Below are positions 17,072 through 25,316 of a DNA stretch of 64,000 nt, piece by piece. Made by a program: the position numbers and the translations under genes. The stretch is from Agrococcus sediminis. Its GTDB lineage: Bacteria > Actinomycetota > Actinomycetes > Actinomycetales > Microbacteriaceae. The number at the start of each line of letters is the position of its first letter. Position 1 is the first letter of the stretch. Under the pieces are notes generated by a model. It worked only from the letters and a program-made list of their open reading frames with translations. It was not told the DNA's origin and ran no database searches. The stretch lies in assembly GCF_007923295.1 (NCBI RefSeq), contig NZ_VOIR01000016.1, positions 154,164-218,163 on the forward strand, given 5' to 3'.

Positions 17072-18157
17072 ATGGCTATGAGGAACGAGACGAGGGAAGC
17101 GAAGCTCGAAGCTCTCGAAGAACGCATCGTGCGCTCGGTCGAGGAGCTGGTGTCGGGTGAGGACTGGCGGCGGGCGATGGAGTTCGCGGCGCGGTTCCGG
17201 TCGCGGTCGTTCAACAACACGCTGCTGATCTGGGCGCAGCACGTGGACGCCTACGAGCAGGGCCGGGTGCCGACGCCGACGCCGACGTGGGTGGCTGGCT
17301 TCCAGGACTGGAAGAAGATGGGCCGCTGGGCCGAGGCCGGCGGCGGGTATGAGATTCGTGCGCCGGTCAGGGTGAGGTTCGCGACGGCGACGCCGAAAGA
17401 CCCGGCCTCGTGGCGGCGCCTGTCAAAGGGTGAGAAGCCGCGCCCGGGCGAAGTCGTGCAGCGTCGGATCGTCAGCGTCGTCCCGGCCCATGTCTGGGAT
17501 GTGTCCCGGACTCACGGTGCGGAGCTGCCGGAACTGCCGACCCCGAAGCTGCTGGAAGGCAAAGCACCCGTCGGCCTGTGGGAGGGGCTGGCTGCGCAGG
17601 TCGAGTCGCTGGGGTACGAGGTGCTGCGGATGCCGGACGCCGACGCGATCCGCGGCGCGAACGGCATGACCGACTACGAGACCCGTCAGGTGCTCGTGCG
17701 CACGGACATGGACCCGGCCGCGCAGGTGAAGACCCTCGCGCACGAGCTGGGCCATGTCCGTCTGCACGGGCCGAACCAGCAGGAAGCGCGCCAGCATCGC
17801 GGGATCGGTGAGGTCGAGGCCGAGTCCGTCGCGCTGATGATCGCCGCTGCACATGGCATGGACACCAGCGACTACGCGATCCCCTACGTCGCCGGATGGG
17901 CGGCCAACGTGGACGGCAAGGACCCGGCGCAGGTCATCCGGGACACCGGCGAGAAGGTCCGGCGCACCGCGACCGAGGTCCTGGGCCAGCTCGACACGAT
18001 CCAGCTCGGCAACGGCAACCCGACCTCGCTGCGACTCGACCAATCCGACGTCGAACAGTCTGGACCTGCGCGAGCGCCGGAACCGGGACCGCGGGTCGAG
18101 CCGCTGCCGGTGCGTGAGCCGCGGACGGTGCAGGCGGTGCCGGAGCAGGGGCTGTGA
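17072..18157 (+). CDS. ArdC-like antirestriction protein with zincin domain
   Basis: The 361-residue protein has an ArdC-type N-terminal single-stranded-DNA-binding part (about 10-110, with FRSRSFNNTLLIWAQ and WVAGFQDWKKMGR) and a metallopeptidase-like part. TLAHELGHVRLH (221-232) carries the HExxH zinc motif, and GEVEAESVALMIAAAHGMD supplies the likely third ligand. ArdC proteins protect incoming conjugative DNA from restriction. GGAGGGAGGT six bases before ATG 17072 fixes this start. It overlaps the prim-pol gene at its stop codon, opening a tightly coupled replication and maintenance operon. Confidence 0.85.
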   Translation: MAMRNETREAKLEALEERIVRSVEELVSGEDWRRAMEFAARFRSRSFNNTLLIWAQHVDAYEQGRVPTPTPTWVAGFQDWKKMGRWAEAGGGYEIRAPVRVRFATATPKDPASWRRLSKGEKPRPGEVVQRRIVSVVPAHVWDVSRTHGAELPELPTPKLLEGKAPVGLWEGLAAQVESLGYEVLRMPDADAIRGANGMTDYETRQVLVRTDMDPAAQVKTLAHELGHVRLHGPNQQEARQHRGIGEVEAESVALMIAAAHGMDTSDYAIPYVAGWAANVDGKDPAQVIRDTGEKVRRTATEVLGQLDTIQLGNGNPTSLRLDQSDVEQSGPARAPEPGPRVEPLPVREPRTVQAVPEQGL

Positions 18158-19092
18158 TGGTCGCCCCCTCGGCGTTCGCTGCCCTGTTCGACCGGCTGGA
18201 CGGTCTGCCGTTGCCGGTCGCGGCGCGCGAGCTGGCGAGGGCCGGAGTGCCGGTGTTCCCGTGCGTGCCGGGCGAGAAGACGCCCCTCGTCCCATCCGGT
18301 TTCCGCCGTGCGACGACCGATCCGCGACGGGTGGCGGGGTGGTGGCGGTGGCAGCCGGGCGCGAACATCGGCATCCCGACCGGCGCCGCGTCAGGTCTGG
18401 TCGTGATCGACGTGGATGTGCACGGCGTCGACGGATACGCGGCGTACGCGCGGGCGGCCCGCGCGGGTCTGATCCCGGCGCCGCTGGCGACGGTGACCAC
18501 ACCCACAGGCGGGCGGCACGCCTACTTCCCGGCCATCCCAGCCAAGGTGCAGCGGTCATGGGCGGTCGGCAAGGCCGGCGTGGATTGCCGCGGGGACGGC
18601 GGCTATGTCATCGCCCCGCCCTCGCTGCTGCGGCTGGACGGCGCCTCGGTCTCGTACCGGGTCGAGCAGGTCGCTTCCGGTGCGGTGGAGCCGGTGGATG
18701 CGGGGCGGCTGCGCGACTTCCTCGATCCGCCACCGCCGCGTCGCCCGGCGCGGGAGGGCCAGCCGGTAGCCGGGCGGGAGGACGCGGACCGGCTGGCGGC
18801 GTGGCTGTCCCGGCAGGTCAAGGGCGACCGGAACTACAAGCTGTTCTGGGCCGCGTGCCGTCTGGCCGAGGGCAACGTGCCCGTCGCCGATGCCCTGGAT
18901 GCGCTGGTGCGCGCCGAGCAGCCCGACTTCGGGGAGCGGGAGATCACCCGCACCGTCTACAGCGCCTATCGCAGCGTCGGCGTCGGAGCCGCCCGCCGGG
19001 AACGCACCGCGGCACCGGCGAGCCCGCCTGCGGGCGGGCTCGCTCGACGTGACCCAGGGCTCCGAGTGGACGCGGCAAGGGGTCTGGGATGA
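18157..19092 (+). CDS. Bifunctional DNA primase/polymerase (prim-pol)
   Basis: The 311-residue protein has the prim-pol fold. PVFPCVPGEKTPL lies near the N-terminus, followed by ANIGIPTGAASGLVVIDVDV with the catalytic Asp-x-Asp, then TPTGGRHAYF, and GVDCRGDGGYVIAPPS. The C-terminal region (about 200-285) is helical. Such enzymes prime the transferred strand or support autonomous replication of the excised circle. ATG 18157 overlaps the ardC stop by one base; a GTG three bases earlier is also possible. It overlaps the SpdB-like gene by four bases. Confidence 0.85.
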   Translation: MVAPSAFAALFDRLDGLPLPVAARELARAGVPVFPCVPGEKTPLVPSGFRRATTDPRRVAGWWRWQPGANIGIPTGAASGLVVIDVDVHGVDGYAAYARAARAGLIPAPLATVTTPTGGRHAYFPAIPAKVQRSWAVGKAGVDCRGDGGYVIAPPSLLRLDGASVSYRVEQVASGAVEPVDAGRLRDFLDPPPPRRPAREGQPVAGREDADRLAAWLSRQVKGDRNYKLFWAACRLAEGNVPVADALDALVRAEQPDFGEREITRTVYSAYRSVGVGAARRERTAAPASPPAGGLARRDPGLRVDAARGLG

Positions 19093-19817
19093 ACAGGGTA
19101 CGGGGGCGGCGCTGGGCGGTGGTCACATCGGTTGCCGGGACGGTGTTCATCGCGGCCGGCGCGTTCTGGCTGTCGTTCACCGCGTTGGCGGACCTCGCCC
19201 GCCGCTCCGGGATCGGGGCCGGGCAGGCGTGGGCGTGGCCGCTGATCGTCGATGGCGTGATCGTGGTGTCCACGGTCGCGGTAGTCGCGCTCGCCGGCGA
19301 GAAAGCGGCCTGGTACCCGTGGACGTTGCTGATCGGCGGCGCGGCGGTGTCGGTGACGGCGAACTCTCTGCACGCGGTCGTCGCCGCAGACGCCGACGTT
19401 TCCGGCCCGCTCGCGGCCGCGGTCGCTGCGGTGCCGCCGGTGGTGCTGCTGGCGATCACCCATCTGACCGTCGTCCTGACCCGATCCGCAGCGCGTCCTG
19501 CCGATGCACCAGCGATCACAGACGCGGTTGAGCGTGTCCCGGTTGTGGCGGCACAGATCGAGACCGAACCCGCCGTGCCCTCGCCTGCCGGGTCCGGCGC
19601 CGTCGAGGCCGATGAGGACGGTGGGCTGGATCGTCGGGCGCGGGCGGCGGAGCTGCGCGAGCGGGAGTGGTCGAACAAGGCCATCGCCCGGCACCTGGGG
19701 GTGCATCCCTCGACGGTCGGCCGGTGGCTTCCCCGTCCCGAGCATGCCGACGCGCACCACAGCGATGAGGCCGACCCGTCCGGGTCCGAGCCCGTGAGGC
19801 AAGGAGCCACGCCATGA
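19089..19817 (+). CDS. SpdB/DUF2637-like membrane protein with C-terminal helix-turn-helix
   Basis: The 242-residue protein has four hydrophobic segments in residues 8-135, in the DUF2637 pattern seen in Streptomyces transfer (Spd) proteins. A linker is followed by a C-terminal helix-turn-helix: LREREWSNKAIARHLGVHPS and TVGRWL. It could tie DNA to the membrane or sense envelope state. It overlaps the genes on both sides by four bases (ATGA), so translation is coupled. Its exact role is not known. Confidence 0.75.
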   Translation: MNRVRGRRWAVVTSVAGTVFIAAGAFWLSFTALADLARRSGIGAGQAWAWPLIVDGVIVVSTVAVVALAGEKAAWYPWTLLIGGAAVSVTANSLHAVVAADADVSGPLAAAVAAVPPVVLLAITHLTVVLTRSAARPADAPAITDAVERVPVVAAQIETEPAVPSPAGSGAVEADEDGGLDRRARAAELREREWSNKAIARHLGVHPSTVGRWLPRPEHADAHHSDEADPSGSEPVRQGATP

Positions 19818-20230
19818 GCGACCAGGACCAGACGAACCCGGCGGAGCAGCACCACCGCCATCGCGAACCCGAACAGGCTCCGCAGGCGCGGACGACGCCG
19901 ACCCCTGCCGAGGATGCGGAGGCGCCGGGAACGCCGGACGCGATCAAGGAGGCCGCGTCCCGCAGAGCCGCGAAGGAGAAGCTGGCGCAGGTGCGGGGCC
20001 GGGGCGTGGACTGGGTGCGTCCGAGTGACCTGTTCGCCCACGGCGGCGGGGCTCTGTCCCGACGCGGCATCGACGTCACCGCCGCGGGGAACCGCAGGCT
20101 GCGCGCCCCGATCGACAAGGGCGCCCGATGGGTCGCAGAGCGGGCGCGCCGCCTGCCGCCATTGAGCGCGTTCGGGCGTCGTGGCGGCACCGATCGGGGC
20201 CAGGCCCGGTCCGGGGTCGGGATGCGGTAG
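19814..20230 (+). CDS. Conserved ICE protein of unknown function
   Basis: A 138-residue soluble protein with a disordered, charged N-terminus (1-45, rich in Gln, His, Glu and Pro). A basic helical segment follows (AIKEAASRRAAKEKLAQVRG), then GVDWVRPSDLFAHGGGALSRRGIDV and an Arg-rich end. I do not recognise a domain. Its overlap with the SpdB-like gene and its basic character suggest a DNA- or partner-binding accessory factor (inference). Confidence 0.65.
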   Translation: MSDQDQTNPAEQHHRHREPEQAPQARTTPTPAEDAEAPGTPDAIKEAASRRAAKEKLAQVRGRGVDWVRPSDLFAHGGGALSRRGIDVTAAGNRRLRAPIDKGARWVAERARRLPPLSAFGRRGGTDRGQARSGVGMR

Positions 20231-20272
20231 CAGGTGGGGTGAGTCGTGGACGCCGGGCTGGCAGAGGTGAGA

Positions 20273-20313
20273 CCCGCAGGAGCCTGCGGGCGCACCTGCC
20301 CGCCAGGAGGTGC
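20273..20313 (+). promoter_or_regulatory. Hairpin plus CACCT motif masking the ribosome-binding site
   Basis: A perfect hairpin CCCGCAGG-AG-CCTGCGGG (20273-20290) is followed at once by GCACCT (20292-20297). This is complementary to AGGTGC (20308-20313), which overlaps the AGGAGGTG ribosome-binding site of the gene at 20321. The two stems could switch translation of the downstream gene on or off. Confidence 0.55.
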
Positions 20314-20320
20314 CTCGACC

Positions 20321-21223
20321 ATGACCGACAACACCAGCACACCCGGCACGACGAACACCAGCGAGTCCGGTGAGGACTATCGCAGCAGCGAAGGATTGCG
20401 CGCCCTGCTGCACCGGCTCCACTCCGCGGGGCGTGGCGCGTGGGAGCAGGACCCGGTGGCGGGCGAGCTGATGGCGTTCGCGGCCGAGAAGTACGCGGCC
20501 CTGGCGCACAAGCATCGGCTCGACCCGTGGGAGGCCGCGTCAGCGGCGTTCGACGTGATGCGCACGAAGGCCGCCCGCACCGCGGAGGACCCGTGGGCGG
20601 TCGTCACGCACGCGGTGCGGATCACCTGCATCGCCGAGGAACGCGGCCAAGGGCTGCTGTGCTCGACCCATCAGGCGCGCCGGCCCCGCTACTCGGTGTT
20701 CCACGACCCCGAACGGCTCTCCGACCGGGAGAACCCGTTGGACGACTACCACCCGGCCTTCCAGGTCACCGATCCGCACGACGGCGACGGGCACGATAGC
20801 GAGGTTGAGCGGGATGGGGCAGAGCCGACGTCCGCCACGGCGGCGGTGGAGGATGCGATCACGCTGCTGGTGCTGCTGGGCTGGCCGGCCGAGACCGCGC
20901 GGACGGCGGTGGAGCATGTCTGTGGGGCGCTGACCCGGGTCGGGAACCGGCACACCGCCTACGAGACGTTGCGGCGCGACAAGCATGCCCGCGCCTTGCT
21001 CGACCTGTCGGGCCGGACCTGGGCGGTGCTGCTGCGTGCGCTGCTGGGCAGTCCGCTGCCGGAGCTCGCGGCGACCGGCGCGGGACGCGGCATGCTTTTG
21101 CGGCTGCTGATCGGCGAGACGCTCCCGGTGCTGTTGCGCGACGACGACCTCGTGCTCACCTTGTCGCTGGCCGCGCCCGGCACGAACACGCGCGGCACCG
21201 ACACGTCGCGGGGTGCGCGATGA
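20321..21223 (+). CDS. Conserved ICE protein of unknown function (301 residues... helical)
   Basis: The protein (300 residues from ATG 20321) is predicted mainly helical: DYRSSEGLRALLHRLHSAGRG, LMAFAAEKYAALAHKHRLDP and WEAASAAFDVMRTKAART in the first 100 residues. A disordered acidic linker (about 150-185) follows, then a second helical part (185-290). Homologues in other elements are sometimes given a meaningless serine/arginine-repeat label. The N-terminal pattern could be a sigma-like or DNA-binding fold, but I cannot confirm it. The start is fixed by AGGAGGTG ten bases upstream. It overlaps the ParB-like gene by four bases. Confidence 0.65.
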   Translation: MTDNTSTPGTTNTSESGEDYRSSEGLRALLHRLHSAGRGAWEQDPVAGELMAFAAEKYAALAHKHRLDPWEAASAAFDVMRTKAARTAEDPWAVVTHAVRITCIAEERGQGLLCSTHQARRPRYSVFHDPERLSDRENPLDDYHPAFQVTDPHDGDGHDSEVERDGAEPTSATAAVEDAITLLVLLGWPAETARTAVEHVCGALTRVGNRHTAYETLRRDKHARALLDLSGRTWAVLLRALLGSPLPELAATGAGRGMLLRLLIGETLPVLLRDDDLVLTLSLAAPGTNTRGTDTSRGAR

Positions 21224-22230
21224 GCGCACCGGCGGGGCGCATCGAGCTGGAGCGGACGGTGGACTCCATCACCATCGGGCGCCGGCACCGCACCGACCTG
21301 GGCGACCTCGACGCCCTGGCGGCGTCGATCGAGCGGGACGGCCTGTTGCAGCCGCCGACGATCACCCCGGACGGGACGCTGGTGTGCGGGGCGCGGCGGC
21401 TCGCGGCGATCAAGCAGCTCGGGCACCGGCGGGTCAGCGTGTGGGTGCGCTCGGGCATCTCAGACCGGCTCGGGCATCTGCTGGCCGAACAAGACGACAA
21501 CCAGCTCCACAAGGCCCTCAGCCCGATCGAGGCCGCCGGGCTGTATCGGGAGATCAAGGAACTCATGGCCGAGGACGCCGCCCGGAGGAAGGCGGCCACC
21601 CAGTTCCAGGACGGGCACGAGCCCGGAAAGCATGGTCCCGCCGATTCGGCGGGACCACCAGCACCCGGCCAGCTCGGGGATGCACGCGCGCAGGCGGCGC
21701 GCATGGTGACCGGCTCGTCCTCCTACACGCGGCTGGAGCAGATCGGTTTCCTGCAACACCTGGCCGACGACCCCGCCGTCCCGGAGGTGCTGCGCGCTCA
21801 GGCCCGCGACGGGCTGGCGCAGATCGAGGCCGGCGCGCCGGTCAACCCGATCTTCCAGCGTCTCCAGGATGCGCACGCCGACGCCGGCGCCGACCGGGAT
21901 CGGCGGCTGCATGAGTTGGCCGACGAAGCACTGGCCCGCGTCCATGCCGCCAAGCGCGGCAAGGCCACGAAGCCGGCCGCACCGTCTCGTCGCCCGGTCG
22001 ACGCGGACGAGGAGCCGGCGCGGTTCTCGGTGCGTGCGTTCGTGCTGACCTGGGGCGAGCTGGAAGCGTGGTGGACGCACTACGACGTGGACGAGCTGGC
22101 GGCCGAACTCACCGATGAGCAGATCGAAGTGTTCTTCGCCGCCGTCGAGGGCACGGTCGCGTTTGCCGACCGGCTCCGCACCGCCCGCGCCGGCGCACAG
22201 CCGGACCGGCCGCTGCTGCGCGCCCTCTGA
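21220..22230 (+). CDS. ParB N-terminal (nuclease-like) domain protein
   Basis: The 336-residue protein begins with a ParB/Sulfiredoxin-type domain: LGDLDALAASIERDGLLQPP (27-46), LVCGARRLAAIKQLG (54-68), then LLAEQDDNQLHKALSPIEAA. ParB-like proteins of this type bind CTP and DNA and act in segregation or transcription control of mobile elements. The C-terminal half (about 130-330) is helical and carries no known domain. It overlaps the preceding gene by four bases. It is a candidate binder of the repeated intergenic motif of this element (inference). Confidence 0.8.
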   Translation: MSAPAGRIELERTVDSITIGRRHRTDLGDLDALAASIERDGLLQPPTITPDGTLVCGARRLAAIKQLGHRRVSVWVRSGISDRLGHLLAEQDDNQLHKALSPIEAAGLYREIKELMAEDAARRKAATQFQDGHEPGKHGPADSAGPPAPGQLGDARAQAARMVTGSSSYTRLEQIGFLQHLADDPAVPEVLRAQARDGLAQIEAGAPVNPIFQRLQDAHADAGADRDRRLHELADEALARVHAAKRGKATKPAAPSRRPVDADEEPARFSVRAFVLTWGELEAWWTHYDVDELAAELTDEQIEVFFAAVEGTVAFADRLRTARAGAQPDRPLLRAL

Positions 22231-22233
22231 ACC

Positions 22234-22276
22234 CCCGCCCGACGCCGCGAGTCGCGGGCGGGCTCACCTCGCGGGT
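22234..22276 (+). promoter_or_regulatory. Hairpin plus CACCT motif before the membrane-anchored transfer gene
   Basis: CCCGCCC (22234-22240) pairs with GGGCGGG (22256-22262) and is followed directly by CTCACCTCGCGGGTATGA, where the ATG at 22277 is the start of the next gene. No conventional ribosome-binding site is visible between the motif and the start. The same motif, with the start codon at the same offset, recurs at 30523. Confidence 0.5.
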
Positions 22277-22966
22277 ATGAAGACGAATCTCGCCTCCTGG
22301 TCCCGTGGCCGGCTGATCGCCGTGATCGCCGCCGGGCTCGTGCTGCTGCTCCTGGTCGGCGTCGGCGTCTACGGGCTCATCACCGGCCCGCGGCCACCCG
22401 AGGACCGCGCACCCGACCCTGCGCCCACGGTCACCGCACCGGGCGAGACCGAGCCGGCGGCGCCGGGTCCGCCGCGGGTCGTTCCCTCGCACGACCCGGA
22501 CGAGTTCGCCCGCAACGTCGCGGAGGCGCTGTTCGGCTGGGACACCGGTTCCGGGCTGATGCCGCTGGACTACACCGCCGGACTCTTGGAGGTCGGCGAC
22601 CCCTCCGGCAGCGAGCAGGCGGGCCTCGCGTCGGACATCGCCGGCTATCTGCCCTCCCGCGAGGCGTGGATCGAGCTGCGCCAGTACGCCACCGCCCAGC
22701 ACCTCACGATCGAGCGGTCGTTCGTGCCCGAGGCGTGGGATCAGGCGGTCGAGCAGGCCCAGCCTGGGCAGCTCCCTCCCGGTGCCACCGCGGTCACGAT
22801 CGAGGGCACCCGCCACCGCGCGGGCGTCTGGAACGGCGAACCCGTCACCGCGGAGCAGTCGGTGTCGTTCACCGTGTTCCTGGCCTGCCCGCCGCCGGCG
22901 CCGCAGTTCCGCAGCGGCCTATGTCATGTGCTGCGCCTGTCCCAGCTCGACAACCCGCTCCGATAG
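22277..22966 (+). CDS. Membrane-anchored conjugal transfer protein
   Basis: The 229-residue protein has one membrane anchor (LIAVIAAGLVLLLLVGVGVYG, about 14-34), a Pro/Thr/Glu-rich extracellular linker (35-75), and a globular extracellular domain of about 150 residues with two cysteines near the C-terminus (FLACPPP, GLCHVLRL). Topology and position before the wall hydrolase fit a VirB8/TcpC-type assembly factor, but no sequence motif proves it. No good ribosome-binding site precedes the ATG. Confidence 0.65.
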   Translation: MKTNLASWSRGRLIAVIAAGLVLLLLVGVGVYGLITGPRPPEDRAPDPAPTVTAPGETEPAAPGPPRVVPSHDPDEFARNVAEALFGWDTGSGLMPLDYTAGLLEVGDPSGSEQAGLASDIAGYLPSREAWIELRQYATAQHLTIERSFVPEAWDQAVEQAQPGQLPPGATAVTIEGTRHRAGVWNGEPVTAEQSVSFTVFLACPPPAPQFRSGLCHVLRLSQLDNPLR

Positions 22967-22981
22967 CCGGAGGTCCGTGCC

Positions 22982-24628
22982 GTGTTGAAGAAGGTCGCCG
23001 CCGTCGTTCTCGCGCTGGTCCTGCTGGGTCCCATGCTGGGGCTGGTCGGAGTCGGCGTGCTGATGAATCCCGCCGCCGCGAACTGCGTCGTGCCCGGCGG
23101 CTCCGTCACCATAGGAGACGTCCCGGAGTCGCTGACGGTCACCACCGCCGAGGGCACCACGCTCACGCTGAACACGACCCAGCTCACGCACGCGGCCACG
23201 ATCATCACGATCGGCGGCAGCATCGAGGGCGTCGGCCGTCACGGCATCACGATCGCGCTGATGGCCGCGCTGACCGAGAGCACGCTGCGGCAGTTGGCGA
23301 ACACCGGCGCCTACCCCGAGAGCGGGAACTACCCCAACGACGGCAACGGCAGCGATCACGACAGCTTGGGGCTATTTCAGATGCGGCCGCAGTCGGGCTG
23401 GGGCACCGTCGCGGAGCTGATGGACCCGACCTACCAGGCGCGGGCGTTCTTCGGCGGGCCGACCGGCCCGAACTACCCGAGCCCGCGGGGTCTGCTGGAC
23501 ATTCCGGGCTGGCAGCAGATGGACCCCGGCGAAGCAGCCCAAGCGGTCGAAGTCAGCGCCTACCCGGACCGCTACCGCAACTATGAGCCGGTCGCCGAAG
23601 CTATCCTCGATGCCCTGACCGGCGCATCCGGCGACGGAACCGGCTCGGCCGGCGCCGCTGTGACGGTCGTGGCGGCGGGTCCGGTGGCGCAGTCCGCGCG
23701 CGTGGTGTTCCCGCTCCCGGAGGGGACGTGGGTGCTCACCAGCGAGTTCGGGCCGCGCATCCATCCGATCACCGGAGCGCCGTCGTTCCACACCGGCACG
23801 GACTTCGCTGCCCCGGACGGCACCCCTATCCTCGCCGTCGCGGACGGCACCGTGACCGTCGCGGAGTTCTCCGACGGCTACGGCGGACTGATCGTCATCG
23901 AGCACCAGATCGGCGGGCAGACGGTCGCGACCGCCTACGCCCACATGTGGCAGTCCGGCATCCACGCCTCAGCCGGTGACCGGGTGGTCGCCGGGCAGCA
24001 CATCGGCGACGTCGGCAGCTCCGGCAACTCCACAGGACCGCATCTCCATTTCGAGGTCCGGCCCGGCGGCACCAGCGGCGAGGCCGTCGATGCCGCGGCG
24101 TGGCTCAACGCCCACAACGCCGCCGACCTGCCCGAAGCCGCGGTCGGCGCCGCCGCCGGATGCGACACCGCCGGCGGCACGGCGGGTGAGCCCGCCCCGG
24201 TCGACGGCGACCCTGACCGGCTCGTGGACGATCCCACCAGCGACGGGCAGATCACCGCCCGGATGGTGCACCTCATGGCCCAGGCCCGCGCCGGGTTCCC
24301 CGACACCGGCTGGGCCTGCTACTCGCCCCGGCCCGGCACCACCTCGGAGCACCCGCTGGGCCGCGCGTGCGACATCACCTTCGGTAACCCGATCGGGACA
24401 CCTCCGACGCCCGCGCAACTCGAGGACGGGTGGCGGGTGACGAACTGGATGAAGGACCACGCCGAACCCTTGGGCGTGGAGTACCTGATCTGGCAAGGCA
24501 AGATATGGTCCCTCGCCCGCGACGGTGAAGGCTGGCGCGACTACGACGGCGGCGGGATGCACGACCCCGGCGACGTGACCGGCGGACACTTCGACCACCT
24601 GCACGTCACCGTCAAGGCCGGTGCGTGA
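22982..24628 (+). CDS. Multidomain peptidoglycan hydrolase of the conjugation machine (M23 peptidase)
   Basis: The 548-residue exported protein has an N-terminal membrane segment (5-28). Residues about 75-210 look like a lysozyme/transglycosylase-like domain, with MAALTES (Glu99 as candidate acid) and SLGLFQMRP. Residues 240-370 are an M23 endopeptidase with SFHTGTDFA (His270, Asp274) and TGPHLHFEV (His354, His356). Residues about 415-548 add a third domain with SEHPLGRACDI (His457, Asp464) and HFDHLHVTV, reminiscent of M15/VanY-type carboxypeptidases. It would open the Gram-positive wall for the transfer channel. It starts at GTG 22982 and overlaps the next gene at its stop. Confidence 0.88.
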   Translation: MLKKVAAVVLALVLLGPMLGLVGVGVLMNPAAANCVVPGGSVTIGDVPESLTVTTAEGTTLTLNTTQLTHAATIITIGGSIEGVGRHGITIALMAALTESTLRQLANTGAYPESGNYPNDGNGSDHDSLGLFQMRPQSGWGTVAELMDPTYQARAFFGGPTGPNYPSPRGLLDIPGWQQMDPGEAAQAVEVSAYPDRYRNYEPVAEAILDALTGASGDGTGSAGAAVTVVAAGPVAQSARVVFPLPEGTWVLTSEFGPRIHPITGAPSFHTGTDFAAPDGTPILAVADGTVTVAEFSDGYGGLIVIEHQIGGQTVATAYAHMWQSGIHASAGDRVVAGQHIGDVGSSGNSTGPHLHFEVRPGGTSGEAVDAAAWLNAHNAADLPEAAVGAAAGCDTAGGTAGEPAPVDGDPDRLVDDPTSDGQITARMVHLMAQARAGFPDTGWACYSPRPGTTSEHPLGRACDITFGNPIGTPPTPAQLEDGWRVTNWMKDHAEPLGVEYLIWQGKIWSLARDGEGWRDYDGGGMHDPGDVTGGHFDHLHVTVKAGA

Positions 24629-24894
24629 TGGACGTGTTCCCCGACTTCGATGGCCTGGCAGGGATCGGTGACCTGGAACAGGTGATCGGCGCGCTGCTCA
24701 CGATCGTGCTCATCGTCGCGGTGCTGATGGTGGTGGTCTCGGCGATCTGCTGGGCGCTGGGCGCCTCGCACGGCAACCACTCCCTGGCCTTCAAGGGCCG
24801 GGTCGGGGTACTCGTCGGCGTCGGCGCGGCCGTCCTCGCCGGTGCCGGGGTGGCGTGGGTGAACTGGCTCATCGTCCTCGGCCGCCAGCTCTGA
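24628..24894 (+). CDS. DUF6112-type small membrane protein (copy 1)
   Basis: An 88-residue protein with two membrane helices (LLTIVLIVAVLMVVVSAICWA and VGVLVGVGAAVLAGAGVAWV) separated by a short loop with GNHSLAFKGR. Size and topology resemble VirB2/TrbC-like pilin subunits. ATG 24628 overlaps the hydrolase stop by one base. A GC-rich hairpin (24911-24917 with 24932-24938) follows the gene. Confidence 0.75.
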   Translation: MDVFPDFDGLAGIGDLEQVIGALLTIVLIVAVLMVVVSAICWALGASHGNHSLAFKGRVGVLVGVGAAVLAGAGVAWVNWLIVLGRQL

Positions 24895-24910
24895 CCGGCA
24901 CGCCCGGAGC

Positions 24911-24990
24911 GGCCCGCCCCGTTCGCAGGGCGCGGGCCATTGTCGTGTCGGTGCGCGCTCAGGGTGTGGCTGGCTCACCTCGCCGCTGAA
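24911..24990 (+). promoter_or_regulatory. Hairpin and CACCT motif between the two DUF6112 genes
   Basis: GGCCCGC (24911-24917) and GCGGGCC (24932-24938) form a stem that may attenuate transcription within the transfer operon. GGCTCACCTCGCCGCTGAA follows at 24972-24990 and is itself framed by GGCTGG and CCAGCC. The second DUF6112 gene starts 33 bases later. Confidence 0.45.
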
Positions 24991-25022
24991 CCAGCCATCT
25001 GCTCAGCGAGGGAGTAACCGCC

Positions 25023-25292
25023 GTGATCGACATCGACCCCAACAGCTCCGGCCTGCCCGGCATCGAACAGCTCCGCACCATCGTCGGCGCCGTGATGACG
25101 ATCGGCCTCATCCTCAGTGTCCTGGCGCTGATCGTGTCCGCGATCGTCTGGGCATACGGCGCCAACAGCTCTAACCCGCATCTGTCCGGGCGAGGCAAGC
25201 TCGGCGTGCTGATCTCCTGCGGCGCGGCGGTGATCTGCGGCGCAGCGGTGACGCTCGTGAACTTCTTCTGGGACGTCGGCCAGGCCGTCTGA
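25023..25292 (+). CDS. DUF6112-type small membrane protein (copy 2)
   Basis: An 89-residue paralogue of the gene at 24628 with the same two-helix plan (VMTIGLILSVLALIVSAIVWA and GVLISCGAAVICGAAVTLV) and loop NPHLSGRGKLG. Two different copies in tandem suggest that the channel or pilus uses two related subunits. It starts at GTG or ATG near 25023; GAGGGAG lies just upstream. The VirB6-like gene follows 21-24 bases later. Confidence 0.75.
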   Translation: MIDIDPNSSGLPGIEQLRTIVGAVMTIGLILSVLALIVSAIVWAYGANSSNPHLSGRGKLGVLISCGAAVICGAAVTLVNFFWDVGQAV

Positions 25293-25316
25293 GGCCCGCA
25301 CAGCAGGAGATTCGTG

